64,000 nt of DNA. It comes from an uncultured Sphingorhabdus sp. (GTDB lineage: Bacteria > Pseudomonadota > Alphaproteobacteria > Sphingomonadales > Sphingomonadaceae). Location: positions 1 to 64,000 of the forward strand of contig CALMYW010000394.1 in the NCBI GenBank assembly GCA_937873665.1. The letters are read 5' to 3'. The position numbers were made by a program, and so were the translations under genes. The notes beneath the pieces were generated by a model, which had not been told where the DNA came from, did not search any database, and was given only the letters and a program-made list of their open reading frames with translations. Shown here one piece after another: positions 7,737-21,214 of this stretch (positions within the stretch are counted from its first letter, which is position 1; each line of letters begins with the position of its first letter).

Positions 7737-9158
7737 ATGGCGGAAAAAGAGACACGATTGCTGATGCTTGTCGACGACGAGCCTGCCCAGTGCAGGTTGG
7801 TGTCGGCTATTGCCAGTCGTGCAGGTTGGCGGACGATTTTCGCCCGCGATGCCGAAACTGCCATTGCCATGCTGGGTACCCAGGATGGCATGATGCTCGA
7901 CGCTATCCTTCTCGATCAATGGGTTCCGGGATCGGATGCCGCTACACTGATCGCCGAACTCAAATCGCGCCGTCCCGCTTTGCCTGTGTTGCTGATGACC
8001 GCCATCGGATCGACTGACAGCGCGATCGAGGCGATGCGTGCAGGCGCTTCGGACTATATCATCAAGCCAGTCGCGGCAGAGCGTCTCATCGCGGCGCTCA
8101 GTCTGGCCGCCGATCATGCCAAGGATTTTGGCGAACTCCAGCCATTGACGGAAAAAATCGGGCACCAGCTTGAATTTGACGAGATCATCGGTTCAGCACC
8201 TGCCTTCCGCACGGCGCTGGCCATTGCGGCGAAGGCGGCGCGTAGCAAGGCCCCGATTTTGATCGAAGGCGAAGGCGGAGTCGGCAAGGAAGTCGTTGCC
8301 GATGCCATTCATGCCGCGTCACCGCGCGCACGCTTGCCGTTCCTGAAAGTGAATTGCGGTGCTCTTGCACCCAATCTGCTCGATTCCGTTCTTTTCGGTC
8401 ATGAAAAGGATGCATTTGCCGGCGCTTTTGATCGCCGCGTCGGCATATTGCAGCAAGCCGATACCGGGACTGTATTTCTCGACGAGATCGACCAGCTGCC
8501 ATCGGAAACGCAGGTCCGGTTGGTGCGCTTGCTAACCGAGGGCGAAATACAGCCATTGGGTTCTCCGCACGGCTATCGCATCGATGTGCGCGTAATTACC
8601 GCCTGCAACCATGACTTGATGGCCAAAGTGGCGAGCGGCGCACTCCGCGAAGACCTGTATTACCGTATCAATGTGGTTCAACTCCACATACCACCGCTAC
8701 GTGACCGTATCGGCGATATTCCCGCTCTTGCCCGCCACTTTCTGGGACGCATGTCAAACCAGCCTGGCCTGCGCAGCTTGGGGATTACCGAAGAAGCCCT
8801 TGAGCTTCTCCGCAACTATGACTGGCCGGGGAATGTTCGCCAACTGCAGAGTGCGCTTTTCCGTGCCGCAGTGCTCTGCGATCGCGATGCGTTGACGCCC
8901 GACGAATTTCCCCAAATCGCAACTGCAGTCGGCAGACGAACCGAAGCTGTATCCAGCCATAAAGAAGGTGCCGGCGTCTCGCTGTTCGAACAGGACGGCA
9001 ATATGCGGCCGCTTGAGGAAATCGAGGCCGATGTCATCCGCCTCGCCATCGGCCATTATCGTGGCCGTATGACCGAGGTCGCCCGGCGCCTCGGCATTGG
9101 CCGATCGACGCTGTACCGCAAGCTTGCCGATCTAGGTATCGAAAGCAGCGCCGCTTAA
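7737..9158 (+). CDS. Sigma-54-type response regulator with degenerate GAFTGA loop
   Basis: The chosen start (MAEKETRLLMLVDDE) puts the receiver domain at the N-terminus, giving 473 residues. The upstream ATG at 7635 adds an unlikely hydrophobic leader. The receiver has D13/D14, phosphoacceptor D60 and K110. The AAA+ domain has a Walker A-like GEGGVGKE (178-185) and a Walker B-type TVFLDEID. The sigma-54 contact loop, GAFTGA in the family, reads DAFAGA (225-230). A Fis-type helix-turn-helix ends the protein (MTEVARRLGIGRSTLYRKL). Loss of the loop threonine suggests it may act without sigma-54. No kinase gene is adjacent. Confidence 0.88.
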   Translation: MAEKETRLLMLVDDEPAQCRLVSAIASRAGWRTIFARDAETAIAMLGTQDGMMLDAILLDQWVPGSDAATLIAELKSRRPALPVLLMTAIGSTDSAIEAMRAGASDYIIKPVAAERLIAALSLAADHAKDFGELQPLTEKIGHQLEFDEIIGSAPAFRTALAIAAKAARSKAPILIEGEGGVGKEVVADAIHAASPRARLPFLKVNCGALAPNLLDSVLFGHEKDAFAGAFDRRVGILQQADTGTVFLDEIDQLPSETQVRLVRLLTEGEIQPLGSPHGYRIDVRVITACNHDLMAKVASGALREDLYYRINVVQLHIPPLRDRIGDIPALARHFLGRMSNQPGLRSLGITEEALELLRNYDWPGNVRQLQSALFRAAVLCDRDALTPDEFPQIATAVGRRTEAVSSHKEGAGVSLFEQDGNMRPLEEIEADVIRLAIGHYRGRMTEVARRLGIGRSTLYRKLADLGIESSAA

Positions 9159-9571
9159 TTCTTCCCGAGGATCAGCGTGGTCGCCCACCATCCGCATAGG
9201 GATGCGGAACCGGTTAAAATTGTTCCCCAGATAATGTCGAGCACAGTCACCTTGGTGCTCCAAACCTTCAGCGTGGCATAGTTGGTCAGATCATAGGTCA
9301 TATAGCAAAAGAAGCCGAGCAGCGCGCCCCAAAGCAAGGCGGTCTGCCACTTGCCGTTGTGCAACGCGGGGCCGACAGCGAAGATCATCATGCCCAATAT
9401 GTAGAGCAGATAGAAGACCACCGCTGGCCCAAGACGGAAGCCACCCTCGTACATCAAGCTGCCGATTTCGGGTTTATACAGACGCTCATACATGGTTCGC
9501 AGCCAGACGCTGTCGATCAATGCAAAAGAGACGCCCGTCGCGATATAGGCGACAACATATTTTGCGATCAT
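9155..9571 (-). CDS. DUF2177 family membrane protein
   Basis: The 138-residue protein has four predicted membrane helices, including an N-terminal YVVAYIATGVSFALIDSVWL and a C-terminal IIWGTILTGSASLCGWW. The motif FCYMTYDLTNYATLKVW is characteristic of DUF2177. It is an inner-membrane protein of unknown function. Its TAA stop overlaps the stop of the convergent response regulator by 4 bases (TTAA), so the two genes have no room for a terminator between them. It stands alone, with a 66-bp gap to folP. Confidence 0.82.
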   Translation of the reverse strand: MIAKYVVAYIATGVSFALIDSVWLRTMYERLYKPEIGSLMYEGGFRLGPAVVFYLLYILGMMIFAVGPALHNGKWQTALLWGALLGFFCYMTYDLTNYATLKVWSTKVTVLDIIWGTILTGSASLCGWWATTLILGKN

Positions 9572-9637
9572 GGTTGAATCTCCTGCTTGAAGGATAGCAT
9601 CGGAGCCTTCACAAACGATACGGGTGAAACCCGCCGC

Positions 9638-12079
<2,442 letters not shown>

Positions 12080-12102
12080 ACCGTCAAAGATTTTACATTC
12101 AG

Positions 12103-12657
12103 TTACAGCAATTCCATCTGCGCGACCGGGGCAAAACTCCGGCGATGCAGAGGCGTCGGCCCCAAGCGACGCAGCGCTGAGAGATGCCCGGCAGAGCCAT
12201 AACCCTTGTTGGAGGCCCAGCCATAGCCGGGGTGCATCGCGTCATAACTGCGCATCAAACGGTCGCGATGCTCCTTGGCGATGATACTGGCAGCAGAGAT
12301 GCAGGGGTGGATGGCATCGCCGCCAATTACCGCCTGTGCAGGGTAACGCCATTTAGGCAAGCGGTTACCGTCTACCAGCACTTGGACCGGCTCAATCGCT
12401 AACGCATCAACCGCGCGTGTCATCGCAAGCATCGTTGCCTGCAATATGTTGATACTGTCGATTTCCCCCACATCGGCGACGCCGATCGCCCAGCGACACG
12501 ACGCCTTGATCTGCGCCTCCAATTGCTCGCGCTTTTTAGCACTCAGCTTCTTGCTATCGTCAAGACCGTCTATCCCGCCTTCGCAAAGCACAACGGCAGC
12601 AGCGACTACCGGGCCGGCCAATGGCCCCCTGCCCGCCTCGTCCACACCGACAATCAT
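12103..12657 (-). CDS. rnhB: Ribonuclease HII
   Basis: The chosen start gives [18 protein letters not shown], the RNase HII N-terminal strand with the DE metal-binding pair. It overlaps the thiD stop as ATGA. A longer form from ATG at 12705 would add 16 residues and overlap thiD by 52 bp, and cannot be excluded. Other motifs are [13 protein letters not shown], the catalytic VLVDGN segment and [14 protein letters not shown]. The enzyme cuts the RNA strand at ribonucleotides embedded in DNA. It is the last gene of the glmM-DUF1272-thiD-rnhB run, before the ccrM promoter gap. Confidence 0.93.
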   Translation of the reverse strand: MIVGVDEAGRGPLAGPVVAAAVVLCEGGIDGLDDSKKLSAKKREQLEAQIKASCRWAIGVADVGEIDSINILQATMLAMTRAVDALAIEPVQVLVDGNRLPKWRYPAQAVIGGDAIHPCISAASIIAKEHRDRLMRSYDAMHPGYGWASNKGYGSAGHLSALRRLGPTPLHRRSFAPVAQMELL

Positions 12658-13787
12658 ATCCGCCAAGCGGGATAGCGCCGGTTCTCGCCTGCGCTGTACA
12701 GGCATACGATATTTCCGGATGGATCCAACAGGCGTGCCTCGCGCCAGCCCCAGCTTTCATCCAGCGGCATTTGTTCGAAGGCAAAACCCTCGCTCAGCAA
12801 TTCGCTCACCCAGGCATCAAGCCGCTTGCTTTCGAAATAGACGACGGTGGAAGTGCCGATATCTTCACTGGCGTGGATCGAGAAGGTTACGCCATTGGGT
12901 ACCTCAAACCGGGCATAGCCGTTGGACGGGCTATCTACGATCTGCTGCAGTCCCAGCGCCTTGTAGAAATCGACCGATGCCGCATAGTTGGTGCAACCAA
13001 CTGTCACCTGGTTGAGCGAAGGCCCTTCAACCATAGCGTCCTCACGGACATATTGGTGGCCCATTGGCCCATGGCCCTGCCCGAGTCCTGGCGCATCGTG
13101 GAGAGCAAGTCGAACAAACAGGCGTGCGCGTTCGATCGACTGTTCAAGCGTAAAGCCCTGCCCCAATCCGGTCGCAATAGCACTGGCGAGCGTGCAGCCG
13201 GTCCCGTGGGTGTTGCGCGTTTCGATCCGCGGATCGGCCCAGTCGAAACCTTGTCCCTCAGCCAGATCAAGGCGATCGACAATAAGGTCGCCTGCCGCAT
13301 GCCCACCCTTGATGAGGAGCGGGATATGGCGTTCGAGCAAAGCCTCTCGCCCGCCCAACGCCTCCAGCTCAGGCAGATTGGGCGTCGTCAAAGTGGCAAG
13401 CCGCATCAAGCGTTCGAACGCCGAAATCGTATCGTCATCGGCAAGGATTGCCCCGCTGCTCGCAACCATTACGGGGTCGAATACAATCGGGCAGGACAAT
13501 TCGGACAGGCTGTCCGCAACTGCATGCGCGGTTTCCGCACTACCAATCATCCCGATCTTGACTGCATCGACGCCTATGTCGCTGAGTACCGCCGCGATCT
13601 GGTCGATCACCATTTGCGTTGGGATCATATGGACCGCATCGACGCCCAGCGTATTTTGTGCGGTGATGGCGGTCACCGCTGTCATCGCGTGACCGCCCAA
13701 CATGGTGACGGTCTTGATGTCGGCCTGAATGCCGGCCCCACCGCCGCTGTCGGAGCCAGCGATGATCAGGATGCGTGCGGTAGTCAT
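12654..13787 (-). CDS. thiD: HMP-P kinase ThiD fused to a C-terminal VOC (glyoxalase-fold) domain
   Basis: Residues 1-250 are a hydroxymethylpyrimidine (phosphate) kinase: [30 protein letters not shown], the [10 protein letters not shown] strand and the anion-hole motif [12 protein letters not shown] (192-203). These catalyse two phosphorylations in thiamine synthesis. Residues from about 256 form a VOC domain ([20 protein letters not shown] ... [18 protein letters not shown]). The reading frame is open across the junction. An internal ATG at 13034 has a GAGG ribosome site, so the VOC part could also be made alone. The gene is coupled to DUF1272 upstream (ATGA) and rnhB downstream. Confidence 0.88.
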   Translation of the reverse strand: MTTARILIIAGSDSGGGAGIQADIKTVTMLGGHAMTAVTAITAQNTLGVDAVHMIPTQMVIDQIAAVLSDIGVDAVKIGMIGSAETAHAVADSLSELSCPIVFDPVMVASSGAILADDDTISAFERLMRLATLTTPNLPELEALGGREALLERHIPLLIKGGHAAGDLIVDRLDLAEGQGFDWADPRIETRNTHGTGCTLASAIATGLGQGFTLEQSIERARLFVRLALHDAPGLGQGHGPMGHQYVREDAMVEGPSLNQVTVGCTNYAASVDFYKALGLQQIVDSPSNGYARFEVPNGVTFSIHASEDIGTSTVVYFESKRLDAWVSELLSEGFAFEQMPLDESWGWREARLLDPSGNIVCLYSAGENRRYPAWRI

Positions 13788-14008
13788 CCCTTATACTTTC
13801 TCTCGGTTGAAGCTGGATATTTTTCCAGAAGCTTTGCCGAGCGCGTGGGCCTGTCAAGCAGCTCACCACCACAATTGGGGCAGCGTTCGTCGAGCGCATC
13901 GGCACATTCGGCGCAGAAAGTGCATTCGAACGAGCATATGAAAGCACCGCCAGATTGCGCCGGCAAATTGGCGCCGCACTTTTCGCAATCGGGGCGCATT
14001 TCGAGCAT
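13784..14008 (-). CDS. DUF1272 small zinc-ribbon-type protein
   Basis: The 74-residue protein carries four cysteine pairs or near pairs: CEKCGANL, ICSFECTFCAECA and RCPNCGGEL. This fits DUF1272 (PF06906), small proteins with a probable double zinc-binding site. No function is established to my knowledge. The start shares one base with the glmM stop (TGATG) and the stop overlaps the thiD start (ATGA), so it is embedded in a fully coupled four-gene unit. It has no membrane segment or signal peptide. Confidence 0.85.
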   Translation of the reverse strand: MLEMRPDCEKCGANLPAQSGGAFICSFECTFCAECADALDERCPNCGGELLDRPTRSAKLLEKYPASTERKYKG

Positions 14009-15348
14009 CAGGCGGCCTCCTCTACGGCAGCGCAGATACGGTCAACAACAGCACGCACCTGTTTGGCATCGTCACCTTCGGCCATAACACGGATCAACGG
14101 TTCTGTGCCTGATGGGCGAATGACTAGGCGCCCCGAACCCTCCAACTCCTTTTCCGCCTCGGCAATCACCGATTTGACCGAAACATTCTCCAGCGGCTTG
14201 CCACCCGAATAGCGTACGTTTTTGAGCAACTGCGGAACCGGATCGAAGAGATGCAGCAATTCACTGGCCTTCTTCCCGCTCTCGACCAGTTCGGCGAGAA
14301 CCTGCAGCGCGGCTATGGTTCCGTCACCGGTAGTGGCATGGTCGAGCAGGATCATATGCCCTGATTGCTCCCCACCAACATTCATTCCACGCGCGCGCAT
14401 TTCCTCCAGCACATAACGGTCACCAACCTTGGCGCGGACGAGCTCGAGATTCTGGCTTTGCAAATAGCGTTCAAGACCGAGGTTCGACATCACCGTTGCG
14501 ACAATGCCTTTCCCACGTAACAAACCATTGCGGCTCATCGCGGTTCCGAGCAGTGCCATTATCTGATCACCATCAACAACGCGGCCTTGTTCATCCACGA
14601 CAATCAGACGGTCGGCATCGCCATCCAGCGCAATACCTATGTCGGCACCTGCAGCGACCACGGTTTCCTGCAGCGTCGCCGTGTGGGTGGAACCGACGCG
14701 ATCATTGATGTTCTTGCCATTAGGATTGACCCCAATCGCAGTAACCCTTGCTCCCAATTCCCAAATGGCGGCAGGCGCCACCTGATAGGCCGCTCCATGC
14801 GCGCAATCGAGCACGACATGCAGACCGTCAAAGCGGATATGCTCGGGCAAGGTCGCCTTTACCGCGTGGATATAACGCCCGCGCGCATCCTCAACGCGCC
14901 GAGCACGGCCGATATCCATCGACTTGGCAAGCTTGGGCGGCTGGTCGAGCAGCGCCTCGATCGCATGTTCGTCTTCGTCCGATAGCTTAAATCCGTCGGG
15001 TCCAAACAGCTTGATGCCGTTATCCTCATAGGGGTTATGGCTTGCCGAAATCATCACGCCCAGATCGGCGCGCATTGAACGGGTAAGCAGAGCAACGGCA
15101 GGGGTCGGGATGGGACCGAACTGGACGACATCCATGCCCACGCTGGTAAAACCGGCCACTAGCGCATTTTCAACCATATAGCCCGACAGCCTTGTATCCT
15201 TGCCAATCACGACGCGGTGTTTGTGATCGCCACGCAGGAAATGCGCACCCGCTGCCTGGCCGACCTTCATCGCCATTTCGGCGGTCATGGCGCTAGCATT
15301 GGTCCGTCCGCGGATACCGTCCGTGCCGAAATATTTCCTGCCGCCCAA
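14008..15348 (-). CDS. glmM: Phosphoglucosamine mutase
   Basis: The 446-residue protein begins with [15 protein letters not shown] and has the phosphoserine loop [20 protein letters not shown]. The metal-binding DGDADR motif and the C-terminal phosphate-binding [12 protein letters not shown] follow. It converts glucosamine-6-phosphate to glucosamine-1-phosphate for UDP-GlcNAc, peptidoglycan and lipid A synthesis. It matches E. coli GlmM (445 residues) in length. It is the first gene of the run leading to DUF1272, thiD and rnhB, and is divergent from the symporter gene across a 151-bp gap that should contain both promoters. Confidence 0.96.
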   Translation of the reverse strand: MGGRKYFGTDGIRGRTNASAMTAEMAMKVGQAAGAHFLRGDHKHRVVIGKDTRLSGYMVENALVAGFTSVGMDVVQFGPIPTPAVALLTRSMRADLGVMISASHNPYEDNGIKLFGPDGFKLSDEDEHAIEALLDQPPKLAKSMDIGRARRVEDARGRYIHAVKATLPEHIRFDGLHVVLDCAHGAAYQVAPAAIWELGARVTAIGVNPNGKNINDRVGSTHTATLQETVVAAGADIGIALDGDADRLIVVDEQGRVVDGDQIMALLGTAMSRNGLLRGKGIVATVMSNLGLERYLQSQNLELVRAKVGDRYVLEEMRARGMNVGGEQSGHMILLDHATTGDGTIAALQVLAELVESGKKASELLHLFDPVPQLLKNVRYSGGKPLENVSVKSVIAEAEKELEGSGRLVIRPSGTEPLIRVMAEGDDAKQVRAVVDRICAAVEEAA

Positions 15349-15499
15349 CTGTCAGACTCCCGTTATTTGTTACGCCCAGCCTTAGCCAGCCAGAAGGACA
15401 GGTCCAAGCTGGAAATTCACTTCCCGCCGTAAAGTCTTGCCGCTTGTCAGTTGTGTCCAGCAGTGCATAAGAGGCGCAAAATCGACAATGGGAGCTTGC

Positions 15500-16731
15500 A
15501 TGAAAAAGGCGTGGATCATTTTGGCAGCGTTGATTGCCGGATTGCTGATCGGGATGGCGGTTGGCGACCGGTCGCCGCTTTTCCACGATGCCGCTGATGT
15601 GGTTGGCACCATCTGGCTCAACGGCCTTCGGATGACAGTGATCCCGCTCGTCGTCGCCTTGTTGATTACCGGAATTGTACAGACAGCCAACGCAGCGAGC
15701 GCCGGGCGTACTGCGACACGATCGGTGATCACCATGATCTCCATCCTCGTGCTGGTCACCATCATGGCAGCGATTGTCACCCCTGCCCTGCTGGCGATTT
15801 TCCCGCTCGATCCGGATGCTGCACAAGCCTTGCGTCAAGCCATGGGCGCAGTCGAACCGGCTGCTGCGCCGCCGCCGTTCAGCGAGTTCCTGAAAGCGGT
15901 GGTCCCGACCAATCCGTTCCAGGCTGCGGCAAGTGATGCGCTGCTTCCGCTCATCATCTTCACCATCGCCTTTGCTTTCGCAATTACGCGGCTGGAGGCT
16001 GGCAAGAAGCAGATATTGGCGGGCTTCTTCGAAGCCATGGCCGAAGCGATGGTAACGGTTATCAGCTGGGTGCTCGCCCTTGCTCCGATTGGCGTATTTG
16101 CATTGGGCGTGGTGCTGGGGATGACGGCAGGCGCAGCTGCTTTTGGCGCGCTCGTGCATTATGTATTGGTAGTCACCGCCATCGGCACAATCATCATGCT
16201 GTCCGCCTATCCGGTGGCGATGTTCGGCGCACGTTTCAACCTGTTTGATTTTGCTCGTGCAGCGATCCCGGCGCAGTCGGTAGCGATTTCGACCCAAAGC
16301 TCACTCGCTTCGCTTCCCGCAATGGTGCAGGGAGCCAGGCAACTCGGCGTAGGTGCGCGCAGCACCGATATCGTCCTGCCGATGGCAGTCGCGATTTTCC
16401 GCGCAACCAGCCCGGCGATGAACCTGGCGGTTGCCATCTACGTCGCGCACTGGATGGGCATCGAACTAGGACCCGAGCAGATCGTCATCGGCGTTGCCGT
16501 GGCCTCGATCACCACGCTTGGCTCAGTCAGCCTTCCCGGCTCGATCAGCTTCATCGCAGCGATTGCGCCGATCTGCATCGCCATGGGCATTCCCATCGAA
16601 CCGCTGGCCGTACTGGTTGCCATTGAGACATTCCCCGATATCATGCGCACATTTGGCAATGTAACCATGGATATCGCCGTAACCGGCACCATCGCCCGCG
16701 CAGAGGGCGACCTTGAAAAAGGAGAGGCAGC

Positions 16732-16735
<4 letters not shown>
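15500..16735 (+). CDS. Dicarboxylate/amino acid:cation symporter
   Basis: The chosen start [18 protein letters not shown] has a GGGAGC ribosome site 6 bases upstream and places the first membrane helix at the N-terminus. This gives 411 residues. The DAACS (GltP/DctA) family is recognised from [16 protein letters not shown], the serine-rich [12 protein letters not shown] re-entrant loop and the substrate-binding region PSxx-like [18 protein letters not shown]. The exact substrate (glutamate, aspartate, C4-dicarboxylate) cannot be read from the sequence. The stop overlaps the start of the aldo/keto reductase gene (ATGA). Confidence 0.88.
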
Positions 16736-17721
<986 letters not shown>

Positions 17722-17727
<6 letters not shown>

Positions 17728-18411
17728 ACCGACCCAGCGGTAAATGCCTGCCCCATAATTGCCGAACAGATTGTGCGCCCAGGTGGCCGCAAGCCAGAAG
17801 ATTACGCCGATGAGCAATATGCGTGGCTCAACCTTCGCCAGTTGCGACAGGCGCGGTAGGAAGCTCGTCTGCCGTTCCCACTTGACCCAAGCGTCCCCGA
17901 GTGAAGCTTCTTTCTTGCGATCCTGCCCGTAAGAACCGGCTAGCGCTAGGAACACAAGGCTACCGTTAAACAGGAAAATGTCCATGCGCGGCGCAACCAG
18001 CATGTGCGACAGCCCCCATAGCGCAAATCCCCACATCATCGGATGGCGGGTGACGCGGAAAACGCCAGTAGGCACTTTGGCCGCTAGCGTGCGGATCATA
18101 TCGCCATCGGGATCAGGCATTGCAGGATTGCCACGATGGGACCCAACGAACAGGATTGCCGCGAGCAAGGTCAGTATGCTCGCGACGATCCATATGGCAT
18201 TGGTCGGAGCCCAATACAGCTCACCCACAGGCGCCTGCGAAAACGCCCAGATCATCCAGCCAAAACCCGCTAACGACACCAGCGAGTAAACGCCGAGAAA
18301 GCCCTTTTCACCAAGTCGCCCAATCATGGGTCGACGCAAGGGGTGCGACATCAGGAAATGGCTGCCCACGAAAAAAACGCAAGCCGTCAAAAGCGGTGCC
18401 AGACTATCCAT
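17722..18411 (-). CDS. NnrU family membrane protein
   Basis: The 229-residue protein has about six hydrophobic helices. It contains the NnrU-type motif [20 protein letters not shown], shared with isoprenylcysteine methyltransferase-like membrane enzymes, and an N-terminal [20 protein letters not shown]. NnrU was named for a nitric-oxide-related locus in Rhodobacter, but members occur widely without denitrification genes, and none are seen here. The function is unknown. The stop overlaps that of the aldo/keto reductase. Confidence 0.82.
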
Positions 18412-18439
18412 TTCCCCATCCCATCCTTGAACCGGAGCC

Positions 18440-18490
18440 CTGAGCCTGTCGAAGGGCGTTTTACCGAGAGACGTGCTTCGACAGGCTCAG
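18440..18490. repeat. Palindromic intergenic repeat (CTGAGCCTGTCGAAG type)
   Basis: Perfect 15-bp arms CTGAGCCTGTCGAAG (18440-18454) and CTTCGACAGGCTCAG (18476-18490) enclose a 21-base loop. The motif is a very common dispersed palindrome of sphingomonad and related genomes, from memory. It lies upstream of the NnrU start and downstream of the first amidohydrolase stop. It could fold in transcripts as a terminator or act as a REP element. Confidence 0.85.
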
Positions 18491-18519
18491 CACTACGGTG
18501 ATGTATCAACCCACTTTAA

Positions 18520-19812
18520 TCAATGTTCATAGGCTTTGGGCAATGCCCCTTCCTGCGGTGTACGATAACGGTCACGCAGCCTGTCTTGCCTGTTACCGAG
18601 CGGCTGTTCGACGCCATCAATCAGAACATGCGTCGGTGCGCTGGTCAGTTCGAGCGGATCGCCATCCCAAACCACCACATCTCCCGCCTTGCCAGCTTTC
18701 AAGCTGCCCAGGCGGTCGCCTACGCCGAGGATTTCGGCGGGGGCAGAGCTGATTGCAGCGAAGGCCTCATCCCATGTCAGGCCGCTGGCGCGCGGGACGC
18801 GCTGCAGGCTGACAAGGTTGCCGGCATATTGGGTGGTGTAGCGCAGCTGGTGCGAATCCCGGTCGTTGATCATCCCGATCGCCACCTTGACGCCAGCATC
18901 TTTCATACGTCCGATGTTGGACTGGGTGGCTCCCAGCATTTCAAATGTCGCAGGCAGATCGTTGAGCGCCGAAGCGATGACCGGCACGCCAGCCTGGGCC
19001 AGCTGCGAAGCCACCCGCCAGCCCTCGCTGGCACCAACGAAGACCATCTTGATCGCCGGAAATTCGCGTTTGAGCTCAAGCAGGCGAAGAATATCGTTCG
19101 CGCCCTCGACATGGATAAGCAGGCGCTGTTCACCGCGTAAAACGGCCTGCAATACGCGCGCATCTTCCTTCTTCAGCAGATCGTCGTCAAAGGCATCGGC
19201 ACCCGCAGCATGATCCTGTGCTTCGCGCAGCATGGCGCGGAAGTGCAGATGATTGCCTGACCGGCTGCCGCCGGAAGCCTCTGCCCCAGCCTCACCAAAT
19301 TCGACGAACTGGAAGGCACGCGCCCGCGTGACCGGATCGGTATCGGCACCCAGATCGGCAATAGCGCCCTGCCCCGCAAATATCCGGTCGCCTCCCTCGG
19401 GGGCGACCACGGCGCGGGTCACCCCGGCGCTGCGGTTGACGGCGATGGGGGAACGGAACGGATCGATTGCGGGTGCAACATCGATGGCAGCCGAAAAGCC
19501 GCTCTTGCCGCCGCCCTTGTCATTCGTGCCGTTGACCGCGTCGACCTCCGAAAGGCCAAGGCGGCTGAACCCGGCAAAAACGCCCGGCGTCACCCATTTG
19601 CCCGTTGCGTCGATAGTGCGCGCACCAGTGGGAACGGCTACACCCTTGCCCGCGGCAACGATGGTTCCATCGCGAACGACAACAGTTCCGCCTTCCATCG
19701 GGGCAGAGCCGTCGCCAACAACAAGCTTGCCGCCGGTAATGGCAATGGTTTCCGCAGCCGCAGGTGCAGTAAGCGACGCAATTGCGGCTGCAGCCAAAAG
19801 AAGATGCCTCAT
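18520..19812 (-). CDS. Secreted amidohydrolase-family protein lacking the HxH metal motif
   Basis: The 430-residue protein has a signal peptide (LLLAAAAIASLTAPAAAE) and the amidohydrolase composite fold. An N-terminal beta-sandwich (ITGGKLVVGDGSAPMEGG) and a C-terminal LKAGKAGDVVVWDGDPLELT are present. After strand 1, where family members have HxH, it reads GKWVTPGVFAGFSRLG. The other metal-ligand positions also look non-standard (FVGASEGW where the family has EHG). It is probably catalytically altered or a non-catalytic partner. It overlaps the upstream paralogue by 4 bases, suggesting they work together. Confidence 0.82.
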   Translation of the reverse strand: MRHLLLAAAAIASLTAPAAAETIAITGGKLVVGDGSAPMEGGTVVVRDGTIVAAGKGVAVPTGARTIDATGKWVTPGVFAGFSRLGLSEVDAVNGTNDKGGGKSGFSAAIDVAPAIDPFRSPIAVNRSAGVTRAVVAPEGGDRIFAGQGAIADLGADTDPVTRARAFQFVEFGEAGAEASGGSRSGNHLHFRAMLREAQDHAAGADAFDDDLLKKEDARVLQAVLRGEQRLLIHVEGANDILRLLELKREFPAIKMVFVGASEGWRVASQLAQAGVPVIASALNDLPATFEMLGATQSNIGRMKDAGVKVAIGMINDRDSHQLRYTTQYAGNLVSLQRVPRASGLTWDEAFAAISSAPAEILGVGDRLGSLKAGKAGDVVVWDGDPLELTSAPTHVLIDGVEQPLGNRQDRLRDRYRTPQEGALPKAYEH

Positions 19813-21212
19813 TTCACATCTCCTTCGCCGGGCTGGCCAAGTTCAAAGTCGCTCACCGGCCTGCGCTTTGCGTCGCTGGCATCGAACAACAGCGCTCCAT
19901 CGACCCACACCTTGTCGGGTCGCGAATAGACCGACAATGGGTTACCGTTCCACAGCACAAGGTCGGCCATCTTGCCCGGTTTCAGGCTGCCGGTCATCTT
20001 GTCGATACCCAATGCCTTGGCCGGATTGTAGGTCAACCAGCTGATTGCGGTGGCATCCGATATCTGGAAACCCATGCGGCGGCCATTGGCCAGTGCCTTG
20101 GCTGCTTCCTGATTCAAACGCTGGATCTGGTTTTCATCATCCGAATGGATGATCACGCAGGCGCCCGCATTTTGCAATATACCTGCATTTTCGGGGATCG
20201 CGTCATAGGCTTCCATCTTGAAGCCCCACCAGTCGGCCCAAACTGCAGAGCAAACTTCATTTTCTTTCAGCAGGTCACCAATTTTATAGGCTTCGACTGC
20301 GTGGTGGAAGGTTGATACCTTATAGCCAAATTCCTTCGCCATATCGAGGACGATGGCCATCTCGTCGGCGCGATAGCAGTGGTTCTGGATCTTGATATCG
20401 CCATCCAACACGCCTGCGAGCGTTTCCATGCCGATGTCGCGGGTATATTCCTTCCCGCTGTCACGTTTTTTCTTATATTCCTGCGCCTTGATCCATGTTT
20501 GGCGATTGACCGCAAGATTGCCCATACGGGTCGAAGGCATGCGCCCCTTCGCGCCATAGACGCGCTTGGGATTTTCACCGCACGCCATTTTCAGGCCATA
20601 AGGGGCTCCCGGAAACTTCATTCCCTGTACCGTGCGGGCATAGACATTTTTAAGCACCACCGAACGGCCACCCATCAGGTTCGCCGATCCGGGCAGGACT
20701 TGGAGCGACGTCACGCCGCCATTGGCCAGCGCGCGGCTGAAGCCCGGATCCTGCGGCCAGACGCTATGTTCGGCCCAGACTTCAGGTGTGGTCGGAGACG
20801 TCGCTTCATTGCCATCATCATGCGCCGCGACCGACGGTGTCGGATAATCGCCGAGGTGCGAGTGGATATCGATGATGCCGGGCGTCACATATTTGCCAGC
20901 CCCATCAAACACAGCAATATCTGCCGGTATCGGAGTATCGGGGCCACCGACCGACTGGATCTTGTCGCCCGCAAAGAACACCACGCCATTGTCGATACGT
21001 CCGCCTTCACCATCAAAAATGGTGACATTGCGGATCGCCGTCGCCATCCCCGGATAAGGCTTATAGGTCGATGGATAGGGATCCTTGTTCAGCTTTGCCG
21101 GCTTTTCAGCAGGTGCCGCCGCCGAAGCGCTTTTGGGCGCTTCGGCGGTGTTCGAGCAGGCAATCAGGGCAAGCGGGGCGGCGAGGATAGACCAGCGGAA
21201 CCGTTCCCTCAT
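19809..21212 (-). CDS. Amidohydrolase-family lipoprotein
   Basis: The 467-residue protein starts with a lipoprotein signal (LAAPLALIAC, lipobox cysteine near residue 19) and an alanine-rich linker. The amidohydrolase core follows: GKYVTPGIIDIHSHLGDYPT with intact HxH, NHCYRADEM and TFHHAVEAYK with the later histidines, and IHSDDE with the catalytic Asp. The imidazolonepropionase/dipeptidase-like group is the closest I can name. It is periplasmic or outer-membrane anchored. Downstream is a degenerate paralogue; upstream, 3 bp away, is the POT peptide transporter, which fits peptide-derivative scavenging. Confidence 0.87.
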   Translation of the reverse strand: MRERFRWSILAAPLALIACSNTAEAPKSASAAAPAEKPAKLNKDPYPSTYKPYPGMATAIRNVTIFDGEGGRIDNGVVFFAGDKIQSVGGPDTPIPADIAVFDGAGKYVTPGIIDIHSHLGDYPTPSVAAHDDGNEATSPTTPEVWAEHSVWPQDPGFSRALANGGVTSLQVLPGSANLMGGRSVVLKNVYARTVQGMKFPGAPYGLKMACGENPKRVYGAKGRMPSTRMGNLAVNRQTWIKAQEYKKKRDSGKEYTRDIGMETLAGVLDGDIKIQNHCYRADEMAIVLDMAKEFGYKVSTFHHAVEAYKIGDLLKENEVCSAVWADWWGFKMEAYDAIPENAGILQNAGACVIIHSDDENQIQRLNQEAAKALANGRRMGFQISDATAISWLTYNPAKALGIDKMTGSLKPGKMADLVLWNGNPLSVYSRPDKVWVDGALLFDASDAKRRPVSDFELGQPGEGDVK

Positions 21213-21214
21213 CT

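Noticed and set aside
12621..14087. A 488-codon plus-strand frame over thiD, DUF1272 and rnhB
   Set aside because: The minus-strand frames encode recognisable, coupled genes; the plus-strand product is a low-complexity shadow with no start context.
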